From positions 62,001 through 126,000 of the forward strand of contig NZ_JACHHJ010000001.1 of NCBI RefSeq assembly GCF_014207655.1: 64,000 bases of DNA. Reading direction: 5' to 3'. The notes below the pieces were generated by a model, which worked only from the letters and a program-made list of their open reading frames with translations, was not told the origin of the DNA and did not search any database. Origin of the DNA: Geomicrobium halophilum. Lineage in GTDB: Bacteria > Bacillota > Bacilli > Bacillales > Marinococcaceae. Shown here in pieces: positions 17,625 to 26,171 of this stretch (positions are counted from its first letter, which is position 1; every line of letters starts with the position of its first letter). The translations under genes and the position numbers were made by a program.

Positions 17625-18812
17625 TTAACTTCGGCGTACGTGGGAATACCTCAATTCACGCTGTATATAATAGAGTGATTTTTCCAATGTCTGAGCATTT
17701 TTTTCGTTAATTTCTGGCCGGCGTGGAACACAAGGTACAAGATCCTTTCGTTCTTCCCAGTATTCAGGGAGTGGATCACTCGCCTTGGTCATCCAATGAT
17801 TGCGCCATTCTTGCGGCAATGCGCCTTGTGCTAATTCCGAACAGCCGCTCATCTCCAGCCAAACATAAGACCATGCAAGAGGAACGACACGCCAGATGTC
17901 GTAACCACCGCCACCAACTGCGACCCACCTACCCTCACAATAAGTATGCGCCATCTGATGAGCAAGTTTAGGAATCATTTTAAAAGTGTGAAGTGTGGAG
18001 GCTAAATGGGTGAGCGGGTCTAAATAGTGAGCATCGGCGCCATTTTGCGTAACGATTACGTCTGGTTGAAAGAATGCACACGCTTCCTCGACAGCGATTT
18101 TATAACATTCTAGAAAAGATTCATCTTCAGTAAAGGCATCAAGTGGTATATTGAGCGTATACCCATACCCAGCCCCTGTTCCTTTCTCAGTAATGGCTCC
18201 TGTCCCTGGGAATAAATACCGCCCGGTTTCGTGAATCGATAGCGTCATCACGCTTGGATCATCATAGAAGGCCCATTGTACCCCGTCCCCGTGATGAGCA
18301 TCTGTATCGATATAAAGGACACGTGCGTCATAATATTTACGAAGATACTGGATGGCAATGGCACTGTCGTTATAGATACAAAACCCGGAGGCTTTTCCGC
18401 GAAACCCATGGTGAAGTCCGCCTCCTAAGTTTGCTGCATGTTTGTAACGGCCTTCCATTACCTCTTCTACCGCTTGAATCGTGCCGCCAACGAGAAGAGA
18501 TGAGGCCTCATGCATATTTGCAAAGATCGGGGTATCATCTGTTCCAAGACCATAGTTATCGGCGGTTCCTGGTGGCAGTTCTCCACGGCCTCCTTTTTTG
18601 ACAGCTTCAACATAATTTTTTTCGTGAAACAAACAGATTTCCTGATCTACTGCCTTTCGGGGGGCAATCATTTCTTCACTCGGCAATGCTCCTAATGTTT
18701 GCAACAAATCAACGGTTAATTCCAGCCTTGTTGGGTTAAAGGGATGCGTATCGCTGAACTTGTAGGCTAACTGCTCTTGGTTAAAAATAAAGGCTGCGTT
18801 CTTCTTTGTCAT
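17625..18812 (-). CDS. acuC: Acetoin utilization protein AcuC (class I histone-deacetylase-like)
   Basis: A 395-residue zinc-dependent deacetylase. ATG 18812 overlaps the acuB stop as ATGA and follows GGAGTGGGG. Class I HDAC motifs are present: HPFNPTRLELT, NLGGGLHHGFRGKASGFC with the paired histidines, DTDAHHGDGVQ with zinc-binding Asp/His, VTQNGADAHYLDPL and GGGGYD near the C-terminus. In B. subtilis AcuC removes the acetyl group that AcuA places on acetyl-CoA synthetase, keeping it active. It is last in the acuA-acuB-acuC operon, divergent from acsA. Confidence 0.94.
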   Translation of the reverse strand: MTKKNAAFIFNQEQLAYKFSDTHPFNPTRLELTVDLLQTLGALPSEEMIAPRKAVDQEICLFHEKNYVEAVKKGGRGELPPGTADNYGLGTDDTPIFANMHEASSLLVGGTIQAVEEVMEGRYKHAANLGGGLHHGFRGKASGFCIYNDSAIAIQYLRKYYDARVLYIDTDAHHGDGVQWAFYDDPSVMTLSIHETGRYLFPGTGAITEKGTGAGYGYTLNIPLDAFTEDESFLECYKIAVEEACAFFQPDVIVTQNGADAHYLDPLTHLASTLHTFKMIPKLAHQMAHTYCEGRWVAVGGGGYDIWRVVPLAWSYVWLEMSGCSELAQGALPQEWRNHWMTKASDPLPEYWEERKDLVPCVPRRPEINEKNAQTLEKSLYYIQRELRYSHVRRS

Positions 18813-19453
18813 GTTCCCCACTCCGGAATTGACGGGCCCGCAAGCTCATAGCCTTTCTCCTTGAGTGAAGCGATTGCTGGTCGGGCATCCATCGTCTGTA
18901 TTCGAAATGCGAGGATCTTGCTGCTCGACTTTTTGTCAGGATAGATAAGCATGCTCGTTACATTGATCCGGTGATCTTTGAAAACCGTTGCTACATCCGC
19001 TAGTTGACCGCTGACATCGGAAACTTTCACTTCCAGCTGGGTGCTTGGTTGATCAGCACCTGTGAGTTGTACGAGTGTATCAAGCAAATCACGGCCTGTA
19101 ATCATCCCTACTAGCTTGCGGTCAACGGTTACAGGGGCCCCGTTGATTCTTTTTTCGCTTAGCATAGAAGCTACATCAGAGACAAATTCAAGCGGGTGCG
19201 TTGTAAAGACTTCTGTCTTCATAATGAGCTTAACCGGCTTTTGCAGTACGTCGGGAAGGGGGTTATCGCTAAAAATCGAGTATCTTGCATCACGGACATC
19301 CCGGTCAGAAATGATACCAATCAAGGTGTCATCATTCTCGACGATCGGAATATGACGAAGACGTTCTTTCTCCATCATATGGACGGCTTGTTCAATCGTG
19401 TCTGCGGGTGTTAGCTTATAAATGTTTGTTCTCATCATATCTTCTACAATCAT
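18809..19453 (-). CDS. acuB: Acetoin utilization protein AcuB (CBS-ACT)
   Basis: A 214-residue protein with two CBS motifs in the first ~130 residues (MRTNIYKLTPADTIEQAV, IGIISDRDVRDAR, FTTHPLEFVSDVASMLSEKR, VGMITGRDLLDTL). A C-terminal ACT-like domain follows (TQLEVKVSDVSGQLADVATV, INVTSMLIYP). CBS pairs usually bind adenine nucleotides, so AcuB is probably a nucleotide sensor; its exact effect is not known. It lies 23 bp after acuA and overlaps acuC by four bases, all on the minus strand. Confidence 0.92.
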   Translation of the reverse strand: MIVEDMMRTNIYKLTPADTIEQAVHMMEKERLRHIPIVENDDTLIGIISDRDVRDARYSIFSDNPLPDVLQKPVKLIMKTEVFTTHPLEFVSDVASMLSEKRINGAPVTVDRKLVGMITGRDLLDTLVQLTGADQPSTQLEVKVSDVSGQLADVATVFKDHRINVTSMLIYPDKKSSSKILAFRIQTMDARPAIASLKEKGYELAGPSIPEWGT

Positions 19454-19476
19454 TACGACAATGCCACCTCCTTGAT

Positions 19477-20109
19477 TTAAAACATGAATCGGTTGCTAAA
19501 ACGGACGTTGTCAAAGGTTTGTATATCTTCCATCGTTACACGGCTTCCAATTCTCACCATCAAACAGTTAGCTGGGTGGGCACTGATTTCAGGATCATCT
19601 GTTGCCATCCACTGTAAGCCGCCCTTATTCATCATTTTTTCCATCACTTTACGGTACTCCCAAACAGAAAGTCCGCTATTTTTCAAGTCCCAATGCCAAT
19701 AATATTCAGTTGTGATGATGATATAATCTTCCATTGCATCATCATACATCGACAGCTCTAATAGGTGGCTGCCAATTTTACTGCTTCGGTATTCATGAGC
19801 GACTTCAATCGCACCGAGCTCAAGCAAGTTCTCTAATGGGCTTTCCGACCAACGTTCAAGTGGATCAGGGTAAACAAACGTAATGTAGCCAATGATCATT
19901 CCGTCTTCGACGGCAACGTTAATTCGTCCTTCCGGTAGATCTGCGATCCCCATCAACGCCTTTTTTTGATCTTTTGGCTGGCGAAATGCTGTAAGTCCTG
20001 GGTGGTAATCATAGCGATCGATTTGTTCACTTGAAATCGGTCCTTCAAGCAAAAGTTTTCTCCCATTAATGTGAATTTCCTCGCTATAATACGTTTGGAT
20101 ATGCTTCAT
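19477..20109 (-). CDS. acuA: AcuA, GNAT acetyltransferase of acetyl-CoA synthetase
   Basis: A 210-residue protein from ATG 20109 (GGTGG upstream; an in-frame TTG at 20112 is less likely). The GNAT core shows INVAVEDGMIIGYITFVYP, then LLELGAIEVAHEYRSSKIGS with the acetyl-CoA-binding R-x-x-K-I-G-S loop, then LLELSMYDDAMEDYIIIT. In B. subtilis AcuA acetylates the catalytic lysine of AcsA and switches it off, and AcuC reverses this. First gene of acuABC, divergent from acsA. A cre-like site lies between its start codon and a TATACT -10 box. Confidence 0.94.
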   Translation of the reverse strand: MKHIQTYYSEEIHINGRKLLLEGPISSEQIDRYDYHPGLTAFRQPKDQKKALMGIADLPEGRINVAVEDGMIIGYITFVYPDPLERWSESPLENLLELGAIEVAHEYRSSKIGSHLLELSMYDDAMEDYIIITTEYYWHWDLKNSGLSVWEYRKVMEKMMNKGGLQWMATDDPEISAHPANCLMVRIGSRVTMEDIQTFDNVRFSNRFMF

Positions 20110-20127
20110 CAAGGACCACCTTTACAT

Positions 20128-20141
20128 TGAATGCGTTAACA
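20128..20141 (-). promoter_or_regulatory. cre-like CcpA site upstream of acuA
   Basis: TGAATGCGTTAACA matches the cre consensus TGWAANCGNTNWCA at 13 of 14 positions. It lies 19-32 bases before the acuA start, downstream of a TATACT -10 box (20144-20149 read on the minus strand), where a bound protein would block transcription. Confidence 0.75.
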
Positions 20142-20292
20142 TCAGTATACATGAAGAGCTGGGGAAACGGGAAACGTTTTTTGTCACGAAAGAGTGAAGA
20201 AAGGGAATTGAATGAAATTCTTATACGTCTTGTGTTGGTAAGAACGTTGAGGAATCACTGAGATTTTTTCAGCGAAAGATAGGATATAAGAG

Positions 20293-20456
20293 GACGTTCA
20301 AAAAGTCCGGGAAAAATAGCCGTCGTACCCCTTCGTCGTTTGCTTCTGTGCTCATCACGTATGAAACCATATCCTCGAAAAAGAAACGATTCATTCTCAT
20401 ACATAGTGGGAGCCGCGAAGCGTCTTGAGTGTTTTTGTGCCCACGTTTTGAACATC
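20293..20456. repeat. MITE-like inverted-repeat element, copy 2
   Basis: The left end reads GACGTTCAAAAAGTCCGG and the right end GTTTTGAACATC; both sit inside TA-rich flanks (TATAAGAG on the left, TTTCTATA on the right). The element is about 164 bp. Internal block 20350-20385 recurs almost exactly at 50590-50620. Confidence 0.7.
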
Positions 20457-20500
20457 TTTCTATAAATGGAAAATTTAATAAATTATCTAACCATAATAAA

Positions 20501-20529
20501 TTGATTCATTTTTCATAAACTAGTATACT
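20501..20529 (+). promoter_or_regulatory. Sigma-A promoter of acsA
   Basis: TTGATT (20501-20506), 17-bp spacer and TATACT (20524-20529), 33 bases before the acsA start codon. Confidence 0.75.
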
Positions 20530-20561
20530 ATCTTTAGCGTTAATTTTGGAGGTGAAGAGAT

Positions 20562-22289
20562 TTGTCTATCGAATTGCAACCGCTTCCGCCCAAGGGTGGA
20601 GATTATAACCTTGAAAACTATGAAGAAACAGCAAAACATTTTGATTGGTCAGAGGTCGAGAAAGCATTTACGTTCCACAAAACTGGGAAAGTGAACTTGG
20701 CTTATGAAGCAATCGATCGATTTGCTGAAGATGAAAACAAAAAAGATCAAATTGCTCTCTATTACAGCGATGCAAGCCGGGATGAATCTTATACGTTTGC
20801 AGAAATGAAGAAAATGTCAGATAAGTCTGCGAACGTATTGAAAGAGGCAGGTATTGAAAAAGGGGATCGCGTCTTTATTTTCATGCCGCGTTCACCTGAA
20901 TTATATTTTGCGGCGCTCGGTGCTATTAAGATTGGCGCCATTATTGGTCCGTTATTTGAAGCCTTTATGGAGGGGGCAGTAAAAGATCGTCTGGAAAATA
21001 GTGAGGCTAAGGCGATCGTAACGACGCCAGCTCTATTGGAGCGCGTCCCTGTATCGGATTTGCCTGCCTTGGAAAAGGTGTTTATTCAAGGAGACGATGT
21101 GAAAGAAGATGGAGTGTACCTCGATTTTCAATCACGTTTGGAGCAGGCATCAGAGACGCACGATATTACGTGGGTCGATCGCGAGGACGGACTGATTTTG
21201 CACTATACTTCCGGATCCACAGGCATGCCGAAAGGGGTGCTTCACGTACATGGGGCAATGCTTCAGCATTATCAAACGGGTAAATGGGCCCTTGATTTGA
21301 AGGAAGGTGACGTTTACTGGTGTACAGCCGACCCAGGGTGGGTCACCGGGACTTCCTATGGGATCTTCGCTCCTTGGTTAAATGGTGTCACAAATGTCGT
21401 GCGCGGTGGGCGGTTCAGCCCTGAGGATTGGTACGCCACGTTGGAAAAATATAAAGTATCCGTTTGGTATAGTGCCCCGACAGCATTTAGAATGCTGGCG
21501 AGTGCAGGGGATGAAGTCGTAAAAAATTATGATCTTTCTAACTTAAGACATATATTAAGCGTCGGTGAACCGCTAAATCCTGAAGTCGTGCGTTGGGGTG
21601 AACAAGTGTATGGATTGCGTATTCACGATTCATGGTGGATGACAGAAACGGGCGCAATCATGATTACAAACTTTCCAACCATGACCGTGAAGCCCGGATC
21701 CATGGGGAAACCATTCCCGGGAATTACAGCAGCCATTCTTGATGACCAAGGGAACGAATTACCTCCAAATCGCATGGGGAACCTGGCATTACGTGAAGGC
21801 TGGCCTTCTATGATGCGCTCGATCTGGAATAACGAGGAAAAGTATAAAGGCTATTTTGAATTTCCAGGCTGGTATGTATCCGGAGATTCTGCGTATAAAG
21901 ACGAGGACGGATATTACTGGTTCCAAGGCCGGGTCGATGATGTCATTATGACTTCCGGTGAACGTGTTGGACCATTTGAAGTAGAAAGCAAGCTTGTGGA
22001 ACACCCGGCCGTAGGAGAAGCTGGTGTGATCGGTAAACCGGATCCGGTACGCGGGGAAATTATTAAAGCCTTTGTCTCCCTTCGTGAAGGATATGAAGTT
22101 TCCGATGAATTGAAAGAAGATATACGAGTATTTGTCAAAAACGGCTTGGCTGCCCATGCAGCTCCGCGAGAGATAGACTTCCGCGATAAGCTGCCGAAGA
22201 CAAGAAGTGGAAAGATTATGCGCCGTGTTCTCAAAGCATGGGAGCTTGATTTACCGACAGGTGATTTATCAACCATGGATGATGATTAA
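20562..22289 (+). CDS. acsA: Acetyl-CoA synthetase (acetate--CoA ligase)
   Basis: A 575-residue ANL-family enzyme starting at TTG 20562 after GGAGGTG. It activates acetate to acetyl-AMP and then acetyl-CoA. The nucleotide loop YTSGSTGMPKG is at about residues 215-225. Other family blocks are IHDSWWMTETGA, YVSGDSAYKDEDGYYWFQGR, DDVIMTSGERVGPFEVE and the C-terminal PKTRSGKIMRRVL, with catalytic lysine about residue 551. That lysine is the target acetylated by AcuA and deacetylated by AcuC, whose genes are just upstream on the other strand. Strong similarity to B. subtilis AcsA throughout. Confidence 0.96.
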   Translation: MSIELQPLPPKGGDYNLENYEETAKHFDWSEVEKAFTFHKTGKVNLAYEAIDRFAEDENKKDQIALYYSDASRDESYTFAEMKKMSDKSANVLKEAGIEKGDRVFIFMPRSPELYFAALGAIKIGAIIGPLFEAFMEGAVKDRLENSEAKAIVTTPALLERVPVSDLPALEKVFIQGDDVKEDGVYLDFQSRLEQASETHDITWVDREDGLILHYTSGSTGMPKGVLHVHGAMLQHYQTGKWALDLKEGDVYWCTADPGWVTGTSYGIFAPWLNGVTNVVRGGRFSPEDWYATLEKYKVSVWYSAPTAFRMLASAGDEVVKNYDLSNLRHILSVGEPLNPEVVRWGEQVYGLRIHDSWWMTETGAIMITNFPTMTVKPGSMGKPFPGITAAILDDQGNELPPNRMGNLALREGWPSMMRSIWNNEEKYKGYFEFPGWYVSGDSAYKDEDGYYWFQGRVDDVIMTSGERVGPFEVESKLVEHPAVGEAGVIGKPDPVRGEIIKAFVSLREGYEVSDELKEDIRVFVKNGLAAHAAPREIDFRDKLPKTRSGKIMRRVLKAWELDLPTGDLSTMDDD

Positions 22290-22299
22290 GGGTGAATTG

Positions 22300-22335
22300 A
22301 CCGATAGAGCTATATTCAAGCTTTATCGGTTATTT
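22300..22335 (+). terminator. Probable terminator after acsA
   Basis: ACCGATA (22300-22306) with an inner AGCT pairs with AGCT and TATCGGT (to 22330), then TTATTTC. The T tract is short, so strength is uncertain. Confidence 0.5.
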
Positions 22336-22427
22336 CATTGGGTACAACGTAAAGAACCGTTGTACCAAAACATTAGGGAATTTTTCGTTATTCATAAGTG
22401 AAAAGGCAAATGGGTAAATGTCCGCAG

Positions 22428-22459
22428 TTGACACTTTGTTTCTTCTTATGGTATAAAAA
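22428..22459 (+). promoter_or_regulatory. Promoter of the tyrosyl-tRNA synthetase T-box transcript
   Basis: TTGACA (22428-22433) is followed by an extended -10, TGGTATAAA (22451-22459). The 20-bp spacing is long, but the extended -10 compensates. It lies just before the T-box leader. Confidence 0.55.
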
Positions 22460-22464
22460 AACCA

Positions 22465-22692
22465 TTCATAAATATACAACGTTGAAGGTAACGAAGTAGC
22501 TATTTTGACTAGGCTCAGAGAATCGACGGTTGCTGCGAGTCGATCCGGTCATCAGCGGCGAATTACATTACTGGAGTTTTCTGCATGATAAACGGACGTA
22601 TACTCTGCGTTAAAGAGCCGAGTGGAAGACTTATGTCTTCAACAAGGGTGGTACCGCGACAAAGCTCGTCCCTTACGGGGCGAGCTTTTTTG
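22465..22692 (+). ncRNA. T-box leader (tyrosine) upstream of tyrosyl-tRNA synthetase
   Basis: The T-box core AAGGGTGGTACCGCG (about 22644-22658) precedes an intrinsic terminator, AGCTCGTCCC pairing with GGGGCGAGCT then TTTTTT (22663-22690). Upstream is a long structured Stem I with a GAATTACATTAC stretch (22560-22571) offering UAC triplets, the tyrosine specifier. Uncharged tRNA-Tyr would stabilise the antiterminator and switch on the downstream gene. Confidence 0.93.
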
Positions 22693-22718
22693 CGTCCAAA
22701 AATAGAGGAGGAATTCAA

Positions 22719-23960
22719 ATGTCAGAGGAATTAAAGGCAACACCTGAACAGGAAAAAGAAATTGATCGGCAAGTTGAGGCGTTGCAACGAGGAATCGTAG
22801 AAATCGTTCCAGAGGAGGCATTTCGCGAAAAAATTAAAAAAGCGGTAGTGACTGATCAGCCGCTTAAAATTAAGCTGGGAATGGATCCGTCAGCGCCAGA
22901 CGTACACGTTGGCCATACAGTTGTCCTTCACAAGCTGCGCCAATTCCAGGAATTCGGTCATGAAATTCAAATGCTTATCGGAGACTTCACGGGTAAAATT
23001 GGAGATCCTAGCGGGAAGAGTGAAACGCGCAAGCCTTTGTCTACAGAAGAAGTGGAAGCGAACGCGCGGACGTACGTGGAGCAATATGGAAAAGTGTTAG
23101 ATATGGATAAAGCGACCCTTTATTACAATTCGGAATGGCTTAGTGAGTTAACATTCGAGGATGTTATTAAATTAGCCGGGAATCTTACGGTTGCCCGTAT
23201 GCTCGAACGGGAAGATTTTCATAACCGCTATACGTCGAATAAACCGATCTCTGTTCATGAATTTTTCTATCCATTGATGCAAGGGTACGATTCCATAGCG
23301 ATGGATAGCGATATCGAGGTAGGCGGTACAGACCAAACCTTTAACTTAATGATGGGACGCCAGCTCCAGGAAGCTTATGGAAAAGAAAAGCAAGTGGCCC
23401 TTACACTACCGCTTATTGAAGGTTTGGACGGCGTACGTAAGATGTCGAAGTCCTTGAATAATTACATTGGTGTTGATGAAGATCCAAATGAAATTTTTGG
23501 AAAATCAATGTCGATTCCAGACGAACTAATGATCAAGTACTACAAACTCGCAACAGATGTCCCGCTTACAGAGATTAACAAATTGGAAAAAGATATTGCT
23601 GATGGTTCCGTTCATCCCCGTGATGCGAAACAAGCGTTGGGACGTAAGTTTGTGTCCATGTATCATGGTGAGGAAGCCGCAGACGAGGCCCAGCGTTACT
23701 TTCAAACCGTCTTTCAGAAACGGGCGCTGCCTGAGGATATTCCAGAGGTTGAATGGAAGGGCGAAGCAACGGCTTCTATCATTGACCTCCTCGTTGAATT
23801 AGGCATGCAGCCTTCCAAAGGAGAAGCCCGCAAAATGATTAAAAATGGCGGAGTAAAAATAAACGAAGAGAAAGTGAGTGACATTAAAACGGAGGTCACC
23901 ATTGAGGATGGGATGATTGTCCAAGTTGGTAAGCGGAAGTTTACGAAACTAAGCGTATAA
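22719..23960 (+). CDS. Tyrosyl-tRNA synthetase, TyrZ type
   Basis: A 413-residue class I synthetase. The HIGH-type motif is HVGH at residues 63-66 (in [13 protein letters not shown]) and the second signature is a full KMSKS at 241-245. These features and the length fit the TyrZ-like subgroup; the classical Bacillus TyrS has a KFGKT variant instead. An S4-like RNA-binding domain closes the protein ([20 protein letters not shown]). It charges tRNA-Tyr. It occupies the acsA-rpsD slot where B. subtilis has tyrS, and is controlled by the T-box leader directly upstream. The gene symbol is left blank because tyrS and tyrZ are both used for such genes. Confidence 0.93.
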   Translation: MSEELKATPEQEKEIDRQVEALQRGIVEIVPEEAFREKIKKAVVTDQPLKIKLGMDPSAPDVHVGHTVVLHKLRQFQEFGHEIQMLIGDFTGKIGDPSGKSETRKPLSTEEVEANARTYVEQYGKVLDMDKATLYYNSEWLSELTFEDVIKLAGNLTVARMLEREDFHNRYTSNKPISVHEFFYPLMQGYDSIAMDSDIEVGGTDQTFNLMMGRQLQEAYGKEKQVALTLPLIEGLDGVRKMSKSLNNYIGVDEDPNEIFGKSMSIPDELMIKYYKLATDVPLTEINKLEKDIADGSVHPRDAKQALGRKFVSMYHGEEAADEAQRYFQTVFQKRALPEDIPEVEWKGEATASIIDLLVELGMQPSKGEARKMIKNGGVKINEEKVSDIKTEVTIEDGMIVQVGKRKFTKLSV

Positions 23961-23979
23961 AAGGAACCGCGTTTTTTTG

Positions 23980-24016
23980 ATCCCTATATGGCAAAGGGCC
24001 CATATGGGGATTTTAT
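23980..24016 (+). terminator. Intrinsic terminator after tyrosyl-tRNA synthetase
   Basis: ATCCCTATATGG pairs with CCATATGGGGAT (one bulge), followed by TTTTAT. Confidence 0.75.
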
Positions 24017-24125
24017 ATGGAGAATCGTAAAGAGGGCGAAGGAAATGACAACCCAAAATGAAATACGGCGCCTATTACATAGGGCTTTGATGATGGAAGG
24101 GAAGCTGGTGTGAAGGGGAGAGCAT

Positions 24126-24156
24126 TAAAAAAACAACCCCCAAAAGGAGGTTGTTC
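24126..24156 (-). terminator. Intrinsic terminator of rpsD
   Basis: On the minus strand, AACAACC and GGTTGTT flank a CCCC/GGGG-containing loop and are followed by a run of seven T (plus-strand A run at 24127-24133). Confidence 0.85.
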
Positions 24157-24168
24157 GCCCCGCTGATA

Positions 24169-24771
24169 TTAACGGGAATACCACTCAACGATGAGGGCTT
24201 CAGTAACTTCGGATGGGAGCTCGGAACGTTCTGGTAAACGTGTATAAGTCCCTTCCAATTGGTCACCATCGAAGTTGATATACTCAGGTGTAAAAGCCAA
24301 TGCTTCACGAGCATCTGCGATGACATCCAAGTTGCGGGATTTTTCACGTACACCAAAGATTTGGCCCGGCTTTAGGGTATAAGATGGAATGTCTACACGG
24401 CCACCGTCTACAGTGATGTGGCCATGATTAACCAATTGACGGGCACCACGACGGGTACGTGCAAGACCAGCACGGTAAACGAGGTTGTCCAAGCGACTTT
24501 CAAGCAAGATCATAAAGTTCTCACCGTGAACACCTTTCATTTTACCGGCTTTTTCAAATGTGCGTACGAATTGACGCTCATTTAAACCGTACATATATCG
24601 AAGTTTTTGCTTCTCTTGAAGTTGTGCACCATATTCTGATAGTTTCTTACGTTGTGTTGGGCCGTGCTCACCCGGCGGGTAAGGGCGCTTTTCTAATTCT
24701 TTTCCCGTTCCGCTAAGTGAAACACCAAGACGGCGGGACTTTTTCCAGGTTGGACCTGTATAGCGAGCCAT
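24169..24771 (-). CDS. rpsD: 30S ribosomal protein S4
   Basis: A 200-residue primary-assembly protein of the small ribosomal subunit. It begins [20 protein letters not shown] and includes [17 protein letters not shown], the S4 RNA-binding domain ([33 protein letters not shown]) and C-terminal VEWYSR. It lacks the zinc-ribbon cysteines of the alternative S4 form. Monocistronic, on the minus strand, with a long leader and strong promoter. In Bacillus, S4 represses its own synthesis through the leader, so the same is likely here. Confidence 0.97.
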   Translation of the reverse strand: MARYTGPTWKKSRRLGVSLSGTGKELEKRPYPPGEHGPTQRKKLSEYGAQLQEKQKLRYMYGLNERQFVRTFEKAGKMKGVHGENFMILLESRLDNLVYRAGLARTRRGARQLVNHGHITVDGGRVDIPSYTLKPGQIFGVREKSRNLDVIADAREALAFTPEYINFDGDQLEGTYTRLPERSELPSEVTEALIVEWYSR

Positions 24772-24968
24772 TATAGCTCCTCCTTTATCACGTTTATTGC
24801 GTGAAAAAGAACAACGGTAGGCAATCTCCTATAACGCTCATTTTGCTTTCACACATCTTCGCTCCGACAGCAGGGAGTTACGGGATGCACCTCGAAGTTT
24901 CAGCCGCGGTCGAGGAACAAAATGATAGAGTGCACGCTATAAGTTCACCATTGCTGTCTTTTAACACA
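24772..24968 (-). ncRNA. rpsD 5' leader, probable S4 autoregulatory RNA
   Basis: The predicted transcript starts near 24968, giving a leader of roughly 195 bases before rpsD. Firmicute rpsD leaders of similar length fold into an S4-binding pseudoknot that represses translation. No open frame fills it. The call rests on position and length; I did not fold it. Confidence 0.5.
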
Positions 24969-24974
24969 ACCTAC

Positions 24975-25003
24975 ATTGTATAGTGAAAAAGAGGGAAAGT
25001 CAA
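24975..25003 (-). promoter_or_regulatory. Sigma-A promoter of rpsD
   Basis: Read on the minus strand, TTGACT (25003-24998), exactly 17 bp, and TACAAT (24980-24975). A near-consensus promoter. Confidence 0.8.
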
Positions 25004-25065
25004 CTGACGGTTTGTCTTGAACATGGTAAAATACTCTAAAAGGAAAAGAAAGGTTGAGATCATCT

Positions 25066-25740
25066 ATGAATAAACAGGAGCTAGCTTCCTATATTGATCA
25101 TACACTGTTAAAACCGGAAGCTACAAAAGAGGATATACTGATCCTTTGCCAAGAGGCGAAAGAGCATCAATTTGCGACGGTCTGTATTCACCCATATTGG
25201 ATGACAGCCGCTGTACAAGCCTTAGAAGGTAGTGGTGTCGGTGTAACAACGGTTATTGGTTTCCCGCATGGGATGAACACGTCAGCTGTAAAAGCGCATG
25301 AGACAGAGAAAGCGATTGCAGAAGGTGTAGCTGATGTTGACATGGTAATAAACGCTGGGGCGTTGAAATCAGGAGATGATGAAGCTGTACAAGAAGACAT
25401 TGCCGAGGTCGTTAAGGCAAGCGGGGGACGAGCCCTCGTTAAAGTCATTATTGAAACGAGCAGGCTTACCGATGAGGAAAAAAGAAAAGCCAGTCAACTC
25501 GCTGTTGCAGCAGGTGCTGACTATGTAAAAACATCAACTGGTTTTCACACCGGCGGCGCGACTCTTGAGGATATCAAATTAATGAAGGAAGCCGTAGCGG
25601 GAAATACCAAGCTAAAAGCGGCCGGCGGTGTAAAGAACGAAGAAGACGCCAAAGCCTATATCGAAGCAGGAACCGATCGAATTGGCACCAGTTCAGGTAT
25701 TGCCATTGTTACAGGGGCCGATGGAGGAAACGCTTATTAA
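25066..25740 (+). CDS. deoC: Deoxyribose-phosphate aldolase
   Basis: A 224-residue class I aldolase starting at ATG 25066; an in-frame TTG at 25054 lies too close to the AAAGG site. It cleaves 2-deoxyribose 5-phosphate to glyceraldehyde 3-phosphate and acetaldehyde. Family blocks are IDHTLLKPEATKEDI at the N-terminus, VIGFPHG, DVDMVINAGALKSG, LVKVIIETSRL and DYVKTSTGFHTGGAT. The Schiff-base lysine is about residue 155. KAAGGVKNEEDA and GTSSGIAIVTG complete the barrel. It stands alone here, without the deoR-nupC-pdp genes that accompany it in B. subtilis. Confidence 0.94.
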   Translation: MNKQELASYIDHTLLKPEATKEDILILCQEAKEHQFATVCIHPYWMTAAVQALEGSGVGVTTVIGFPHGMNTSAVKAHETEKAIAEGVADVDMVINAGALKSGDDEAVQEDIAEVVKASGGRALVKVIIETSRLTDEEKRKASQLAVAAGADYVKTSTGFHTGGATLEDIKLMKEAVAGNTKLKAAGGVKNEEDAKAYIEAGTDRIGTSSGIAIVTGADGGNAY

Positions 25741-25752
25741 TTCGTATGTATC

Positions 25753-25791
25753 AAAGACCGGTACGTGATCCGCACCGGTCTTTATCTTTAT
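25753..25791. terminator. Terminator between convergent deoC and panD
   Basis: AAAGACCGGT (25753-25762) pairs with ACCGGTCTTT (25774-25783), followed by T-rich sequence. It can serve deoC, and the A/T flanks may let it serve panD as well. Confidence 0.8.
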
Positions 25792-26171
25792 CGAACGGTA
25801 GAAGGCGGCTCGGTTTTAAGCATTTCGACAATACGGTTCTCTTCATTCAAGATGGCTACTCTGGGTTGATGCCTTCTTGCCTCTTCATCTTCTAATTGAA
25901 CAAAAGATAAAATAATGATCACATCATCTGGCTGAACGAGCCGGGCGGCTGCACCATTTAGGCAGATATCGCGCTTCCCCCGTTCCCCCTTGATGACATA
26001 GGTTTCAAAACGTTCACCATTGTTATTATTGACGATCTGAACTTTCTCATTTTCCAACAGATCCACAGCATCCATTAAGTCTTCATCAATAGTGATGCTG
26101 CCCACGTATTCAAGATTTGATTCGGTGACACGTGCCCGGTGAAGCTTGGCTTTCATCATCGTACGCTCCAT
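25788..26171 (-). CDS. panD: Aspartate 1-decarboxylase (pyruvoyl-dependent)
   Basis: A 127-residue proenzyme, the same length as B. subtilis PanD. ATG 26171 overlaps the panB stop (TGATG), and GGAG lies inside the start region; [16 protein letters not shown] aligns well. The self-cleavage site Gly24-Ser25 sits in [11 protein letters not shown]; cleavage creates the pyruvoyl group. [19 protein letters not shown] and [10 protein letters not shown] follow. It makes beta-alanine for pantothenate and CoA synthesis. It is normally the third gene after panB and panC, but here it follows panB directly. Confidence 0.95.
   Translation of the reverse strand: MERTMMKAKLHRARVTESNLEYVGSITIDEDLMDAVDLLENEKVQIVNNNNGERFETYVIKGERGKRDICLNGAAARLVQPDDVIIILSFVQLEDEEARRHQPRVAILNEENRIVEMLKTEPPSTVR

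Noticed and set aside
24044-24112. 22-codon frame after tyrosyl-tRNA synthetase
   Set aside because: Too short and no conservation evidence; the purine stretch before ATG may be chance.
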